Positions 23,677 through 34,471 of a DNA stretch of 64,000 bases are shown in pieces. How positions within the stretch are numbered: the first letter of the stretch is position 1; each line of letters starts with the position of its first letter. The notes under the pieces were generated by a model. The model was not told the DNA's origin, searched no databases, and saw nothing but the letters and a program-made list of their open reading frames with translations. The DNA is from Corinectria fuckeliana (taxonomy: Eukaryota; Ascomycota; Sordariomycetes; Hypocreales; Nectriaceae): the NCBI GenBank assembly GCA_019137255.1, contig WPDH01000034.1, positions 310,001-374,000 of the forward strand, given 5' to 3'. The position numbers and the translations under genes were made by a program.

Positions 23677-24202
23677 ATTGAGATACCCACTTTTATGAAT
23701 GATGATGGCACGCGGAATCCTGGATGTCAGTTAGGAAGAATAAATATAATGGCTAAAATCTCTCCCTATTAGTTGGTATCTTGGTGAACACTCTTCGAAC
23801 TGCTGGCATCTCCATCGCCAGATTGAACGTAGCAGTGGCCCGTGAATGTCGTCGTGGCACGTGGCAGGCTATAACGGGAGAGAGAATATCTACGCACATA
23901 GTATTGATAGCGAAACCCAACTCCAACGGCTTTCGCTCCAATTCCTCACTGCCGTTCAAGTTTCCAGCAGAACGCAAGGGCGGGGCTTCGCCGACAGGGA
24001 CCAGGGCCGGCGTAAGACGGGTTGCGGCTGTGTGGTGGTGGAATTCATGATGAGGATTATGGCTTAGACCTCTTAGCCTTGTCGACTGTGACTCCACGGT
24101 CTCGTTCGTCCCATTCATCCCCGTCAGACTGGGCAATTGCCGTCTGACTTGACTCACAACACCACTCCTGATAAGTTGAAACATACTCGGAAAGACACAA
24201 CC
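23677..24202. other. Intergenic
   Basis: Searched on both strands for an acetyltransferase continuation of the upstream zinc-finger gene; none seen. Holds the promoter of the Zn2Cys6 gene. Confidence 0.5.
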
Positions 24203-25880
24203 ATGCCGCGGAAATCAGGCACCGGATGCGTTACCTGTCGGTGAGTCCAGTCCCATCTGTCACTATCCAGAACGAGACGCTGATGGATCCGTCTAGCGTC
24301 CGCCGCGTCAAGTGCGACGGTGAGACTGCCCTCGTCTTTCTTCCGCCGTGGCTCACAAGTCTACAGAAGCCAAGCCGACCTGCCAGCGCTGCCTCAACTC
24401 CAAGCGCCAGTGCGACGGCTACTTGCCCGACGACTCGACCGTCACCCGGCGCCAGCTCGTCGAGGCGGTGCGCCAGCTCAGCGTCGTCGGGCCCGTCTCC
24501 AAGGCCCTCGCCCAGTATCCCCGGCATCAGCACCACCAGAGCCGCAGCCGGAGCCCGTCGTCCAGCCCGTCCAGCCTGTCGCTGTTCGACGTCTTCCGCC
24601 AGCTGACGGCTCCGTCGACGGCCTCCTTCATGCCGTCCCGCTTCTGGACCGGCGACCTGCTGCAGCTCGCCCACTCCGAGCCCGCCGTGTGGCACGCCAC
24701 GCTCGCCCTGGGGGCCCTGCACCAGAAGCATGAGCTCGCGGGCCAGGGCGTCCGCCACGGCCACCGGGTCGACGTCTTCGCGCGGCTGGCGAGCCAGCAC
24801 TACGTGCAGGCCGTGTCGCACGCCCGCGAGCTGGAGAGCCCGCACACGCTCCTCTCGCTGAGCCTCGCGCTCGTGTCCATCACCAGCATGATGGGCCGGT
24901 GGAGCGAGAGCCAAGTCCACATCACGGCGGGCCACCGGCTGCTGACGGAGACCAAGGGCCACCCCGCCACGAGGGCCGCCGCGGAGATGCTGACGCGCCT
25001 CGACCTCCAGGCCATGACCTTTTCCGACTCGAGCGCTCCGTATCCCTTCCAGAACCCCCCGCAGATGGCCGAGATCAACGACTACTTGCGGCAAGGGCCG
25101 ATAGAGAGCTACGACCAGGCCGGGACCGCCCTCTTCGCCTTGATCAGACGCTTCTTCCTCACCGACGAGGCCATGTGCCCGAGCTCTCCTGGAGACGCCA
25201 CTACCATCTTGCAGGATCTCGTCGATTGGGAGTTCAAGATGGGCGTCTTCGAACGGGACCGGTGGACGGGCGAGCCGGCCTCGCTCTCCGTCAGGCTCTA
25301 CCACACACTGCTGCGGCTTGTGGTCGCCGTGAGATTCGGGCCCGACACGCAGTGGGACGACCTCCTGGGCTACTTCGAGCGGGTGCTGTCCCTTGTGGAG
25401 AGCCTGCTCGCGGCCACTGCGAGCCCCGAGCCGCGGTCGCCGCTGACCCTCGAGCCGGGGCTCATCATCCCCCTCTTCCTCACCTGCCAAGAGTGCCGGC
25501 ACCCCCAGATCCGAAGCCGCGCTATCGAGCTGCTGCGGACCCTGAAGCGGCAGGAAGGCCAGTGGTTCAGCGACGGCGCGGCCGCGGTGGCCGCCAAGAT
25601 CATGGAGCTGGAGGGCCAGGCCGTGCTAGAGGGCGACCTACCCCCGCTGGCGCTCCCGCCGGCGCCCGACATCCCGTGGGAGGCGTGGTCGGCGGGGGTG
25701 CATCCCCGGGATACGCTGAGCTGGGAGGGCGTGGAGAGAGTGCCGGAGTCGAGGCGCGTGGCCGAGACGCTGGTGATGGTGTTGCTTGATGAGCGGCGGG
25801 TCGATCTGACCTTTATAATGTGCTCCGGCGAGGCCCCTGGTACGTACGGTGATGTTCGGTTTGAGTGTGTTACGTACTGA
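24203..25880 (+). CDS. Zn2Cys6 transcription factor with fungal-specific regulatory domain
   Basis: Three exons (24203-24240, 24297-24319, 24367-25880) with introns of 56 and 47 nt give 524 residues. Both introns interrupt the zinc cluster, which is complete only after splicing: CVTCR-VRRVKCDE-AKPTCQRC-LNSKRQCDGY, all six cysteines present. A polar Ser-rich linker (HHQSRSRSPSSSPSS) leads into a helical domain beginning LFDVFRQLTAPSTASFMPSRFW, of the Fungal_trans_2 (DUF3468) kind, with WHATLALGALHQKHE. It should be nuclear and bind CGG-type half sites. Targets are unknown. Its neighbours (zinc-finger gene, sterol isomerase) give no pathway hint. Confidence 0.92.
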
Positions 25881-27624
25881 GGGGGGAGGCGTTGGATGAT
25901 GTAGCTCTAGTTTTGAAGATACCCAAATACGATGATTATTTTCTTGGAAATACCTCTTGACTTGTAGTTGGGTTGTACTTGCGGTTCTCCGTTGTCAGCC
26001 GCGTGGTGACTTGTCAAGGAACTACAGCAGGGTATATTGACTTACAGTCAAGCAATATCTCAATGTCTCTACCCGCCTATCATACCTTACCAACTCCACG
26101 ACAACTCTATAAGTTACACGACCAGTTCGACGCCTCCCGTTCTAGCTTCCCCTGGTGAATGCCCCACGACAGCTGAGCCGCAGCCACAAACAGGACGACA
26201 ATCTCAGGCGAGCACAACCCAATTCGGGCGCGCAAGCGTCACAATGCTTCGCTGCCGGTGATGTTTCGCCCGACAGGGAAAGTACCCGAGCTTGATCGCT
26301 AGCTGATAGGCATCGAAGACGCGCGGCTTTTGTCGTAGCCAGACGGCAACGATGACAACCTTTGTCGCTCCTCGTTTCTCTAGCATCCACTTTCTCCATC
26401 GCATTGCTCTTGCCCATGATGAATGGAGTGCTGTCCATCTCCCATGACAGATGAGTGTCAAATATCGCTGGAGATGGCGGATAGGCACAGAGCGGTGCCC
26501 ACGGTTCCGTAGTTCCTTCGTGGAGAGTACAGTTGAAGGAATGCGACAATATGTCATGGCATTCTGCTCTAAAGGCCACGTCGGGGGGCTCTATGGGGGA
26601 TATGAAGTCGTCAGGCATATTGGTCTGATGCCGCTCGGGCTAGGTTGGCTGCTGCTAGAGCGATGGCCGATTCGAGCCTCTCGACCCCTCCGACGGCATC
26701 GAGATGTTCAACCACGGAGTTGTTAACATTGAATCAACAGAGCGGCGCATGACTAGATGCCGAGGTGATCTCAGGGTCTGGGGCTCTTAACTGGAAACCC
26801 AGTCCACCTCAGCAGCATCCTTCCTGCTCGATAGGCTACTACGACTACCGTATACAACTACTACTAAGTATTCCCTCTACAGCCTTTTGCATTGAATTGA
26901 CGAGCTCCATGAGATTCTTGCTCACCGAAAAAGCAGAAAAAAGCCATCGTGGCTTCCTTCCCAACGCCTCAATCCTACTTAAGAATGCCTCACCCCCTGC
27001 TCCCCCAACCAAACACGGTCTACGATGCTTCATCTCCCGAATCCTTGCATTCAGAAGAACCGAAAGAACCGAACATCCCCGTAGAGCAGAAAAACGAGTA
27101 CTAACTAGCAGACAGCCTTTTATGTTTGATGAGAAGCTTTCATGCTGACCCCAATTAGTAGTAACCTACTGGCGTCGCACTCCGCCCCTTTGTACAATCC
27201 CTTTCGGTGTAGACAGTCGACACCTTCAGTTAGTTAGATATACGAAGTACGAATTATTCGTACTCGCATACGCACACGCACATGCGAAAGCAATCCTTAT
27301 CTGCCAAGCTTTCATGCTTCCCATTTCAATTGGACCAGGTCCCACCAAATCTCCGCTTTCCCGCCCTACGCTTTCCCCTTGCAGCTTAACCCCTGGCGCT
27401 CCCTCCATACTAGTACCGACGGATTGCGGGTTGCGGGGGAAGGATGGATAAGATGATGCCGGAGCTCGATTATCCGGGTGACGCCACGCATTCCCTCGGC
27501 GAGCTTCTCCTTCTTCCAAGTTACAAAACCAGCGGTACTACCAGCAGACTTCTTCTATGCTTCACTCCATTGCTAATCCAATTGAAAGTTTCCTGATCCG
27601 ACAAACCTGCTCCTCAAGCTCACA
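25881..27624. other. Intergenic, about 1.7 kb
   Basis: No gene supported. A minus-strand frame of about 158 codons near 26142-26618 is crossed by other open frames and shows no domain. Expected to hold the promoter of the EBP-type gene. Confidence 0.45.
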
Positions 27625-28412
27625 ATGGACGGCATTCCGATTTCTACCATCAACGCAACTGGGGGCCTCCCTCTGCACCCTTTCTTTCCATTGGACGTTG
27701 CCCTCTCACGATATGCCCCCAATACCATCTCTGGTCCCCTCTTGGTCGGATACTTTGCGTTGGGATGCAGCTTCATCTTCCTAACGACGCTTCTGCTGGT
27801 GAATCAGTCGCAGCGGAGGCTGACCAGCGGAGAGACGTGGGCTACCTTGTGGTTTGCCATCTGCGGATGCATCCACACCTTCTTTGAGGGTCCGTCACCG
27901 GGTCTACGAATTGGCTCCTTTCTCTCTCGGTGGCCGTTGCTAATTGATTGACTTCAGGTTACTTTGCCTTCAACTTCCTCGACATGGCCAGCCAGATGGA
28001 CCTCTTCGGCCAGCTCTGGAAGGAATACTCCCTCTCCGACTCCCGATACATGACCCAGGACTCCTTCGTAGTCTGTATGGAGACCATCACCGCTGTCTTC
28101 TGGGGCCCAATGTCCTTCATCTGCGCCTACTACATCGTCAAGGACCACCCTCTCCGCCACCCCCTGCAGATCATCATCAGCCTCGGCCAGATGTACGGCC
28201 TCATCCTCTACTACGCCACGTGCTCGTTCAGCAGCGTCGTCTTCCAGATCGCCTACTGCCGGCCCGAGAACTTTTACTTCTGGATGTACTATGTGCTCTG
28301 CAATGCCTTTTGGTTATTCATTCCCGGCGTACTGCTGGTGCAGAGCGTGCACGAGACGAAGAAGGCCTTTTCCTTTGTCCAAGCTGCGTCCAAGTCCAAG
28401 AAGGCTCTATGA
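27625..28412 (+). CDS. EBP-type sterol delta8-delta7 isomerase family protein
   Basis: Exons 27625-27889 and 27958-28412 with a 68-nt intron (GTCCGT...TTCAG, splitting a Gly codon) give 239 residues. It is a polytopic ER-membrane protein with five hydrophobic segments in the EXPERA/emopamil-binding fold. Family landmarks are CIHTFFEG in helix 2 (His and Glu), the DSFVVCMETITAVFWGP segment (Glu and Trp expected at the active site) and the RHPLQIIISLGQMYG stretch. Animal and plant EBP shift the sterol double bond from C8 to C7; ascomycetes normally use the unrelated Erg2 for this, so in fungi the exact substrate of EBP homologs is open. No cluster partner is adjacent. Confidence 0.85.
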
Positions 28413-28911
28413 ACAGTTGGAAGGGACGTAATGGCTTTGTTGAGCTGTGGCGTTGGGTATGACAGTAGAACGGAACGGGAATCCGGTACCGCAAGAGTTG
28501 GCTTCTGAACGAAGAGATTAGAGATAGAAAGAAGCTAGTAATATGTTATAGATGGATTGAATAAAGCGGCAAACAGAAAGCCTAGACTAAAGGGGTTCAA
28601 TGTATGATGGCGCCGAGCCCCGTTTGTGATCCCCAGTGTAAAGTGTTTGATCGTCATTGGCCTCTGCCACCAAGCATCCTGTTCATAAGTAAGTATGCAA
28701 TTATACCTACACATTATATCAATACCACTTTTATATCCAACGGCGGTCTCCTCTTTCCAACTCCGGTGCCGATTGAAATTATAGTTCATCGGCCAACAAG
28801 ATCGCAAGGAAGCTTACGATCGACGCATTTCCTTTGCATATGTAAAAGTTTATAAGATGTGAAGCGTATCCTCCATCTGCAACCGATGTCATCGCTTGGT
28901 GTCCTGGAGGG
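28413..28911. other. Convergent intergenic region
   Basis: Lies between the 3' ends of the EBP-type gene and the glycosyltransferase gene. Nothing recognised. Confidence 0.5.
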
Positions 28912-30422
28912 CTACAACGGAGCCACAGACTCGCTACACTTCTCGATTAGCGAGGCTCTATAACCAGAATCAGCGACTATTACCAGACGATTGTCAGTGA
29001 AATCCGCGTAGAGTTTGTTCCAGATCTCTCTCTCGACGCAGTTCTCCTTGCCGTCGACGGTTGTGCAGTTGGGCTGGCTCTCCTCCTGCTCCCCGAGCGA
29101 CATGGGGATCCACGGCTTCGGCACCGGCCAGTCGGAGAAGTGGACGAACTTGGCCTCGCCCAGGGCGGCCACGGGGTCCCACTCCTCGCGGTCCGAGCCG
29201 AGGTAGTAGGAGTGGTCGGCCTGGCGGAACTCGGCCGTCAGCATGTCGTAGGGCCGGTGGGGGATGATGAGGGCGCTGTCCAGGTACAGCTGGTTGACGA
29301 TCTCCATGTCGTAGTCGTCCGGGTCGATGGCGTCCATGTTCTGCGCCACGCGCGCGTACTCGACGGCGTCGGGCTGGATCAGCATCACCTGCGACGAGAG
29401 GATGCGCCGCGGCGGGTCGCCGTGGAGCAGCCAGTACGCGCGCGGCATGGCCACGGGGCACGCCGGCAGCAGGAAGAGCTCGTCCATGGGCTGCAGGATC
29501 GTGCCGTCCGAGTCGAGCGAGAGCACGCGGTCGTACTGGGTTTGGTTGAAGGCGAGGAGCTTGGTGAAGGAGTCGGCCCAGGTCGCTGCAACACATGCCA
29601 TCTCCGTGTTAAGTCATTGTTGCAAAGTTGACCCAGGCAGGACGGGCAAGACTCACCATCGGCACCAGAACGGCTTTGCACTTCGATTGGCTGTAGCTTG
29701 ACGCCGTACTCGTCGCGCGCCTTGATCAAGAGCTCTCCGACGTGCGTGGCGGCTGTCGTGGCCGCAGGATCCAGCATGTCTCCTGGGTACATCATGACGC
29801 GGTCGGGTCTGCTTCCCAGGCGGTGCAGCGTCTCGAACATCATGACGGAGTTGCAGAGGTAGTCGTCGTTGGTGACGTACTGCGTGTAGGCGAAGCGGGA
29901 CCAGTCTACGTCGTTGTCTTCGACGTTTCCTGAGGGCTTGTGAGAGGCGTGGCTCGTCGCATTGGAAGGGCTGCTGTGGCGAGCGGGTTGGCCTTCAGTG
30001 GCACCGTTGTGGTCGGGGGTGTGTTCGGCGGCTGCTTCTTGTGTCGTTTGGCTCGTCTGCGATGCTTGGCTCGTCTGTTCCGCCTGTTCCGACTGCGATG
30101 CCAGCTCTGTTGTTGATTCCTGCTCCGTCCCTGGCTCTTGATCCTCCTGCGACTCGTCGACAACTGCCTCCGTGGGAACTACTCCTCCGCCTACACCTAT
30201 GTCGCCATCACCACCAGCGGAACTAGGGATCGCGACCTCGTCCTTGGTGTTGTCAAAGTAGCCGCCACTGGTATCCGCCTCCCTCCTGGGGTCCTGGCCC
30301 TTCTTCCATGGTTCTGGTCCCGCCGCGGGATACCGGTAGTCGTGCTGATTAATGGAGTTGTAGAACAGAAGTATGCACAGCACGGCCATCAGCGCAATGA
30401 AGCGAAACCGACTAGAAGCCAT
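28912..30422 (-). CDS. GT8-like Golgi glycosyltransferase (Gnt1-type)
   Basis: Exons 30422-29657 and 29585-28912 with a 71-nt intron give 479 residues. It is a type II membrane protein: short basic N-terminus, one hydrophobic anchor (FIALMAVLCILLFY), then a long Ser/Thr/Gln/Glu-rich stem (EQTSQASQTSQTTQEAA) and a catalytic domain starting near AYTQYVTNDDYLCN. The nucleotide-sugar metal motif is in RVLSLDSDGTILQ (DxD), followed by LLPACPVAMPRAYW and IDPDDYDMEIVNQLY; this layout matches fungal family-8-like transferases related to Kluyveromyces GNT1 (alpha-N-acetylglucosaminyltransferase). An N-acetylglucosaminyl or glucosyl donor is therefore likely but unproven. The catalytic domain appears intact. 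Confidence 0.78.
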
Positions 30423-30799
30423 CGTGGCCGGATGTCAGACCTATGGGCAAGCCCACCGATGCACTTACAGAACGCCTGGGAGAGAAGAAAAGGCCACCGA
30501 GACAAGCATCAAGGGCACAGGATGCGCTGACACTGACGCGGATATGAGGGCCTATTAAGACTACGCGCCCATCCTTTAGGTGGCCGGATCTAGACCCGTT
30601 CGCGCAAAGGAATCAGGTTGCCGCCCGTTCATTGGCCAAGTCGCGATGGACTGAAGCTACGATTAGTTTCCATGCGCTGTGAGGTGGAAATTATGAGGTT
30701 CTAGCTTCCCGAAGTGGGTTGGCTTCTAAAGAGAATGGCCCTATACTACAGACCGCCCTGGTGTTCCTGTGTACAGGGTCCAATTTAACAGAAATCCTA
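30423..30799. other. Intergenic
   Basis: Promoter side of the glycosyltransferase gene. No other feature seen. Confidence 0.5.
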
Positions 30800-31868
30800 T
30801 TTCACGACGGGAGTCTTGCTTTTACTAGCGCTATCCCTCGCGTGGAATACTGCAATCAAGAACCATTTTTGTGAAACGGTACTGTCAGAGACAATATCAT
30901 CGGGATTGCGCCTTTTGACCGGGGGCGCCATTCCGAAGTTATCCAGGTAACTATGCTTGATGTCGATATAAAACCGGAATAGTTGCCCCAAGCAGACCCT
31001 ACGAACATTGGTACCAACGGTAAAGTTCTCTCTGGTGGTCAAAATCAACGGGTTGCATTTGCAAATATTCATGCTGGGCCTGGGAGTCACTGTGTTCTAC
31101 ATGGCTGTTGTCAAGCCGGGTGCCAGCTTGGTCGACGACGCGTTACGGACTATAACACAGGCTCCTCTGAGCTTCTTTACGGCAACGGACCAAGGCCAAA
31201 TCGTTGACATTTTCAGTCAGGACATGAACCTTGTAGATACAGAGCTACCCAACGCCCTTCTCAACTCTGTATTTTGCGTCTTCGTCGCTGTTGGACAAGC
31301 GGCTGTTCCAACAGCGACCTCGCCTTACTTAGCCATCAGCTACCCATTCCTCATTATGCTGCTATGGGCCATCCAAGTATTATATTTACCAGCTTCCAGA
31401 CAATTACTTCTCTTGGACTTGGAGAACAAAGCACCGTTATATTATGTCCCTTTTTCCAAACCCCTTGATGTTGGCGGCATGAGCTCATCGGATATTACTC
31501 ACTTCATTGACGCGGCGAAAGGGATCACACCATTTTTATGACTCAACTAGAAACCAGTCTCGGTAATATGGGGGTTCTTCACGTTACGATGTAGCATATG
31601 AGACTGACGTCCAATCCCTAGGTGCTATTTCTAGACTCCGGAAGTTTACTGCGACTGTCAAGCCTAAGGCGCAAGCACGAGAAGATATGGTCCCATCCAT
31701 CTCGCACATATTAGATATGATCCTCAACTTTGACAGAGTCGTCTTCATGGATCAGGGCGAGATTGTCGAGATTGTGCGTCCCAAGGAATTGTCCGAGCAG
31801 CTAGGGACGAGGTTTCTCGAATTGTGGAAGGCCGGTAGCAAGTGGGGATATAAGGATAGTGCCGTGTG
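30800..31868 (+). pseudogene. Decayed ABCC (MRP-type) transporter
   Basis: Three non-adjacent pieces of one transporter lie back to back. First is NBD1: EYCNQEPFL then TAG, NGTVRDNIIGIAPFDRGRH, an in-frame TAG after DVDIKPE, and a signature LSGGQNQRVAF. It runs without its C-terminal half straight into TMD2 in another frame: RTITQAPLSFFTATDQGQ, FSQDMNLVDTELPNALLN, TSPYLAISYPFL, LLLLDLENKAPLY. After stops and a frame change comes the NBD2 end: GAISRLRKFTATVKP, then directly ILNFDRVVFMDQGEIVE, missing Walker A through Walker B. TMD1 is absent. Stops, frameshifts and large deletions rule out function. The order of pieces fits progressive deletion of one gene. Confidence 0.85.
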
Positions 31869-32165
31869 AGGCACTGTATGGTTACTATATGTAGCTATGT
31901 GGGTGTTATATACTGTGTACCATTTGGTTTTAAATAAGCCTTCCTTGATATCTTCTTAGATAAAAGAAAGCAATACAGTAAATAGTACACAATAAAAAAA
32001 AACCTATAAGGTACTATACCCAGCACAATAAAAACATAGTATCCATTTCCCAATAAGTAACCCAATTCATAAAGCATCGATCTCAAATATCAAGGCATAA
32101 CTTTGCAACAGACTTCCCTCTATATACTATGTATGTGCTAGGGCTGGTGAAGCAATTCAACCAGT
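31869..32165. other. AT-rich spacer
   Basis: A moderately AT-rich spacer with A-runs (for example near 31996) between the ABCC relic and the metallopeptidase 3' end. No repeat ends recognised. Confidence 0.5.
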
Positions 32166-33133
32166 CTACTCATAATCCGGAGGGTCATCCGGAAAATAGC
32201 TGTCCCAAGCGTCCTGCTTATCCTCATCGGGAGAGCAGTTATAGCTAATCCAGGCATCAAGCGCCATCCACGCGTAGTTGTCCGCGTTCGACTCCGCTTT
32301 CCCGGGCTGGTTGTCTTGGTCCGGATCATTGAGGCCGTGGGCGCGTTCGGGGTCGTAGGCTGCTACGCCGTCGTTGTTCTGTTGGTCAACAATCTGTTCG
32401 CCCAGCTGGCTGGGAGGCCCGACAGTGCTGTAGTGAAGTGTTTCATGCAGTACGACGCGTGAGAAGGTGTCCATCTTAGTGCTTGGGTATGTATCGAGAG
32501 TGCCGCAGTCGATGTCTGGGCCGGATGTCGGGCGGTCATAGGCGATGCCGCAAAAATGAATCTTCTCGCGTTTGTCGCCGTCATCATCCTTTAAAGTATA
32601 GGCTAGAGTGCCCTCGTCATCACAGCTGTTTCCAGCGCTGCCGCCGAAGTCTACAAGGCATGTGAGTATATTGAAGCGTATCTCGGTTGGTCGAGCAGGT
32701 TATACAACTTACCCTCGTTGTCGACGACCATCGTCCCGACTATCTCCCCAATCATGCCGTCACTGCTGCTTTTCCCCGCAATCTTCGTCAGAACGTCGTA
32801 GACCTTTGTGTTAGTATCGTCGGCAGTTTCGAAAAAGACGTCGTAGGCTACGTTGATGCTCGTCTTGCTATCATCAGCAGCCTCTGCTCCCCAAGAAGAG
32901 ATGGCACGAAGCTCTCCAATACAGATGACATCGTGGAGCTTCTGGAGATGTGCCTTGTCTGCGTCGTTTTGGGGGTCGAAGTTAAGATACTTCCACTCGT
33001 TGTCGCAGGCATCGCCGAGAGGGAAGGTAGATGGAGATGGAGCTTCTTGACGAGCAACTTTGGAAGGAGAGAGTGGTTTGGCGTTCGCGGCAGCGATGGA
33101 CAAAGCAACGAGCAAGGCTTTTGACAAGGACAT
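32166..33133 (-). CDS. Secreted zinc metallopeptidase, M35 (deuterolysin)-like
   Basis: Exons 33133-32713 and 32650-32166 with a 62-nt intron (GTAAGT...TGTAG) give 301 residues. An 18-residue signal peptide (MSLSKALLVALSIAAANA) is followed by a short propeptide-like stretch. The zinc motif is HETLH in RVVLHETLHYSTVG (about residue 207). The later segment ESNADNYAWMALDAWISYNC resembles the region of M35 proteases that supplies the third ligand as Asp after the NADNYA-type motif. Several cysteines (DACDNEW, NSCDDEG, HFCGIA, DIDCGTL) suggest disulfides. It is therefore an extracellular protease candidate for nutrient release or host interaction. Placement in M35 proper versus a related fungal family is uncertain. 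Confidence 0.72.
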
Positions 33134-34471
33134 CTTGTAGAGTCACGTAAGGTGTAGATCTGATGAAGGTGTGGATGGGAGGATGGGAATGTTGCTTCTG
33201 CTGCTTGCACCGAACAGAGGCATTCCCCTACACTTTATACAAAGCCCATGGAGCAGATGATTCCTGGAAGCCACTGTGCATAAGTCCTCCCAGTCCTCGA
33301 TTTCAATCGTTCAGACGTCACTTGCAGACCAGTTTAGGGCCTGGTACACTGTGACGTGACACACTTGAAGCGCAGCCTCAACACCTTTCGAGAACTACCC
33401 CCCGCGATCCCAGGCAGAAGAAGGAGGCAGCGGGGCGTTCTCGGCCTTGGAATCTGCATTCACCACGACGGGATCTGGCGAAGCGTCACACCTGATCCTA
33501 TAGGAATGAAGGCGTCTGACGAAATCCTACAGAAATGAAGCTGAAATCGTAAGGTTGACGTTGGCATTAGCCAAAGAAATATCAACAGGGATAGTCATTG
33601 CAGAGAGCCAACATATACTAATCTATCATCCAAGTTCATGCTTCACCAATTCCAGATATCAAGAGAGTTGGAAGGCTGTGCCCACGAGTTGGTGGCTAGG
33701 TGCCTCAACTAGCACTGATTGCCATGTGGCAAGTGAGATCCCAATTTGACTAGCCAAAGGCCTAAACTCACTATACTCGTTCTCTTGTTTGCTTCTAGTT
33801 GAGGTATTTCAGATGGCTCGGATTGCAGGTTAAGCAACCCGAGCTCTTTCTCACAAGCCATGTCGTCGTGAGCGTCTGACCAACTTGGGGAGTCGATGCT
33901 CGCACAGACTGAACACATCACCGGGCTGTTACCGTTGCTGACGATCAGCTAAAGGATTGAGAATTGGCTGCTGCGCCTGCGGATTGGCGGTTGTCGCAGC
34001 CCACTTCTCACAAAGAGCGCCTATCATGAGGGCAGTGTTCTGCAGTAAGGCTCCTGTCTGTGAGGGATCGCCGCAGCCGCGGCTAAGCGGCGGCTGCGAC
34101 TTAGATCTACTTCCAATCTGTCTTACTAAGCTTACGCGGCTTCGACTCAGCTGGTCCTTTTGTCACCAGAGGCGCTTATCATGAGGTCAGTGTTCTGCAG
34201 TAAGACTATAAATTACCAGCTATCTATGCCACAATGACGTTATTGTCTTGCAGAAGGCAGCGAAGGATCGCTGCATGACCCGTATCACATCCACCATTTG
34301 GAAACAAAACCTGCTTACGTTCCATGCACATCACATAAAACGACATGATGAGCTGCAGTATTGCCGCCAGGTGACTCACAGCCGAGAGGACATCCCCGGT
34401 ACAAGTTCAGCCTCAGCCGGACAATACTGCCTCTTCATTTTCCTTCACTACGTTCTTGCACTCTAGCAGCT
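33134..34471. other. Intergenic with a duplicated 33-bp motif
   Basis: Divergent promoter region between the metallopeptidase and the unknown gene at 34472. It contains the direct repeat and hairpin listed separately; no gene recognised. Confidence 0.5.
34017..34204 (+). repeat. 33-bp direct repeat pair flanking a GC-rich hairpin
   Basis: Copies at 34017-34049 and 34172-34204 differ at two positions; both contain TATCATGAGG and end CAGTGTTCTGCAGTAAG. Between them CGCAGCCGC (34072-34080) and GCGGCTGCG (34090-34098) form a 9-bp stem with a 9-nt loop. A GGATCGCYGCA motif occurs near each copy. Confidence 0.8.

Noticed and set aside
24231..25502. Minus-strand frame of 423 codons opposite the Zn2Cys6 gene
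   Set aside because: Antisense shadow: the plus strand has the complete zinc cluster and domain.
26142..26618. Minus-strand frame of 158 codons
   Set aside because: Several overlapping frames in both directions, no recognisable domain, no conserved motif.
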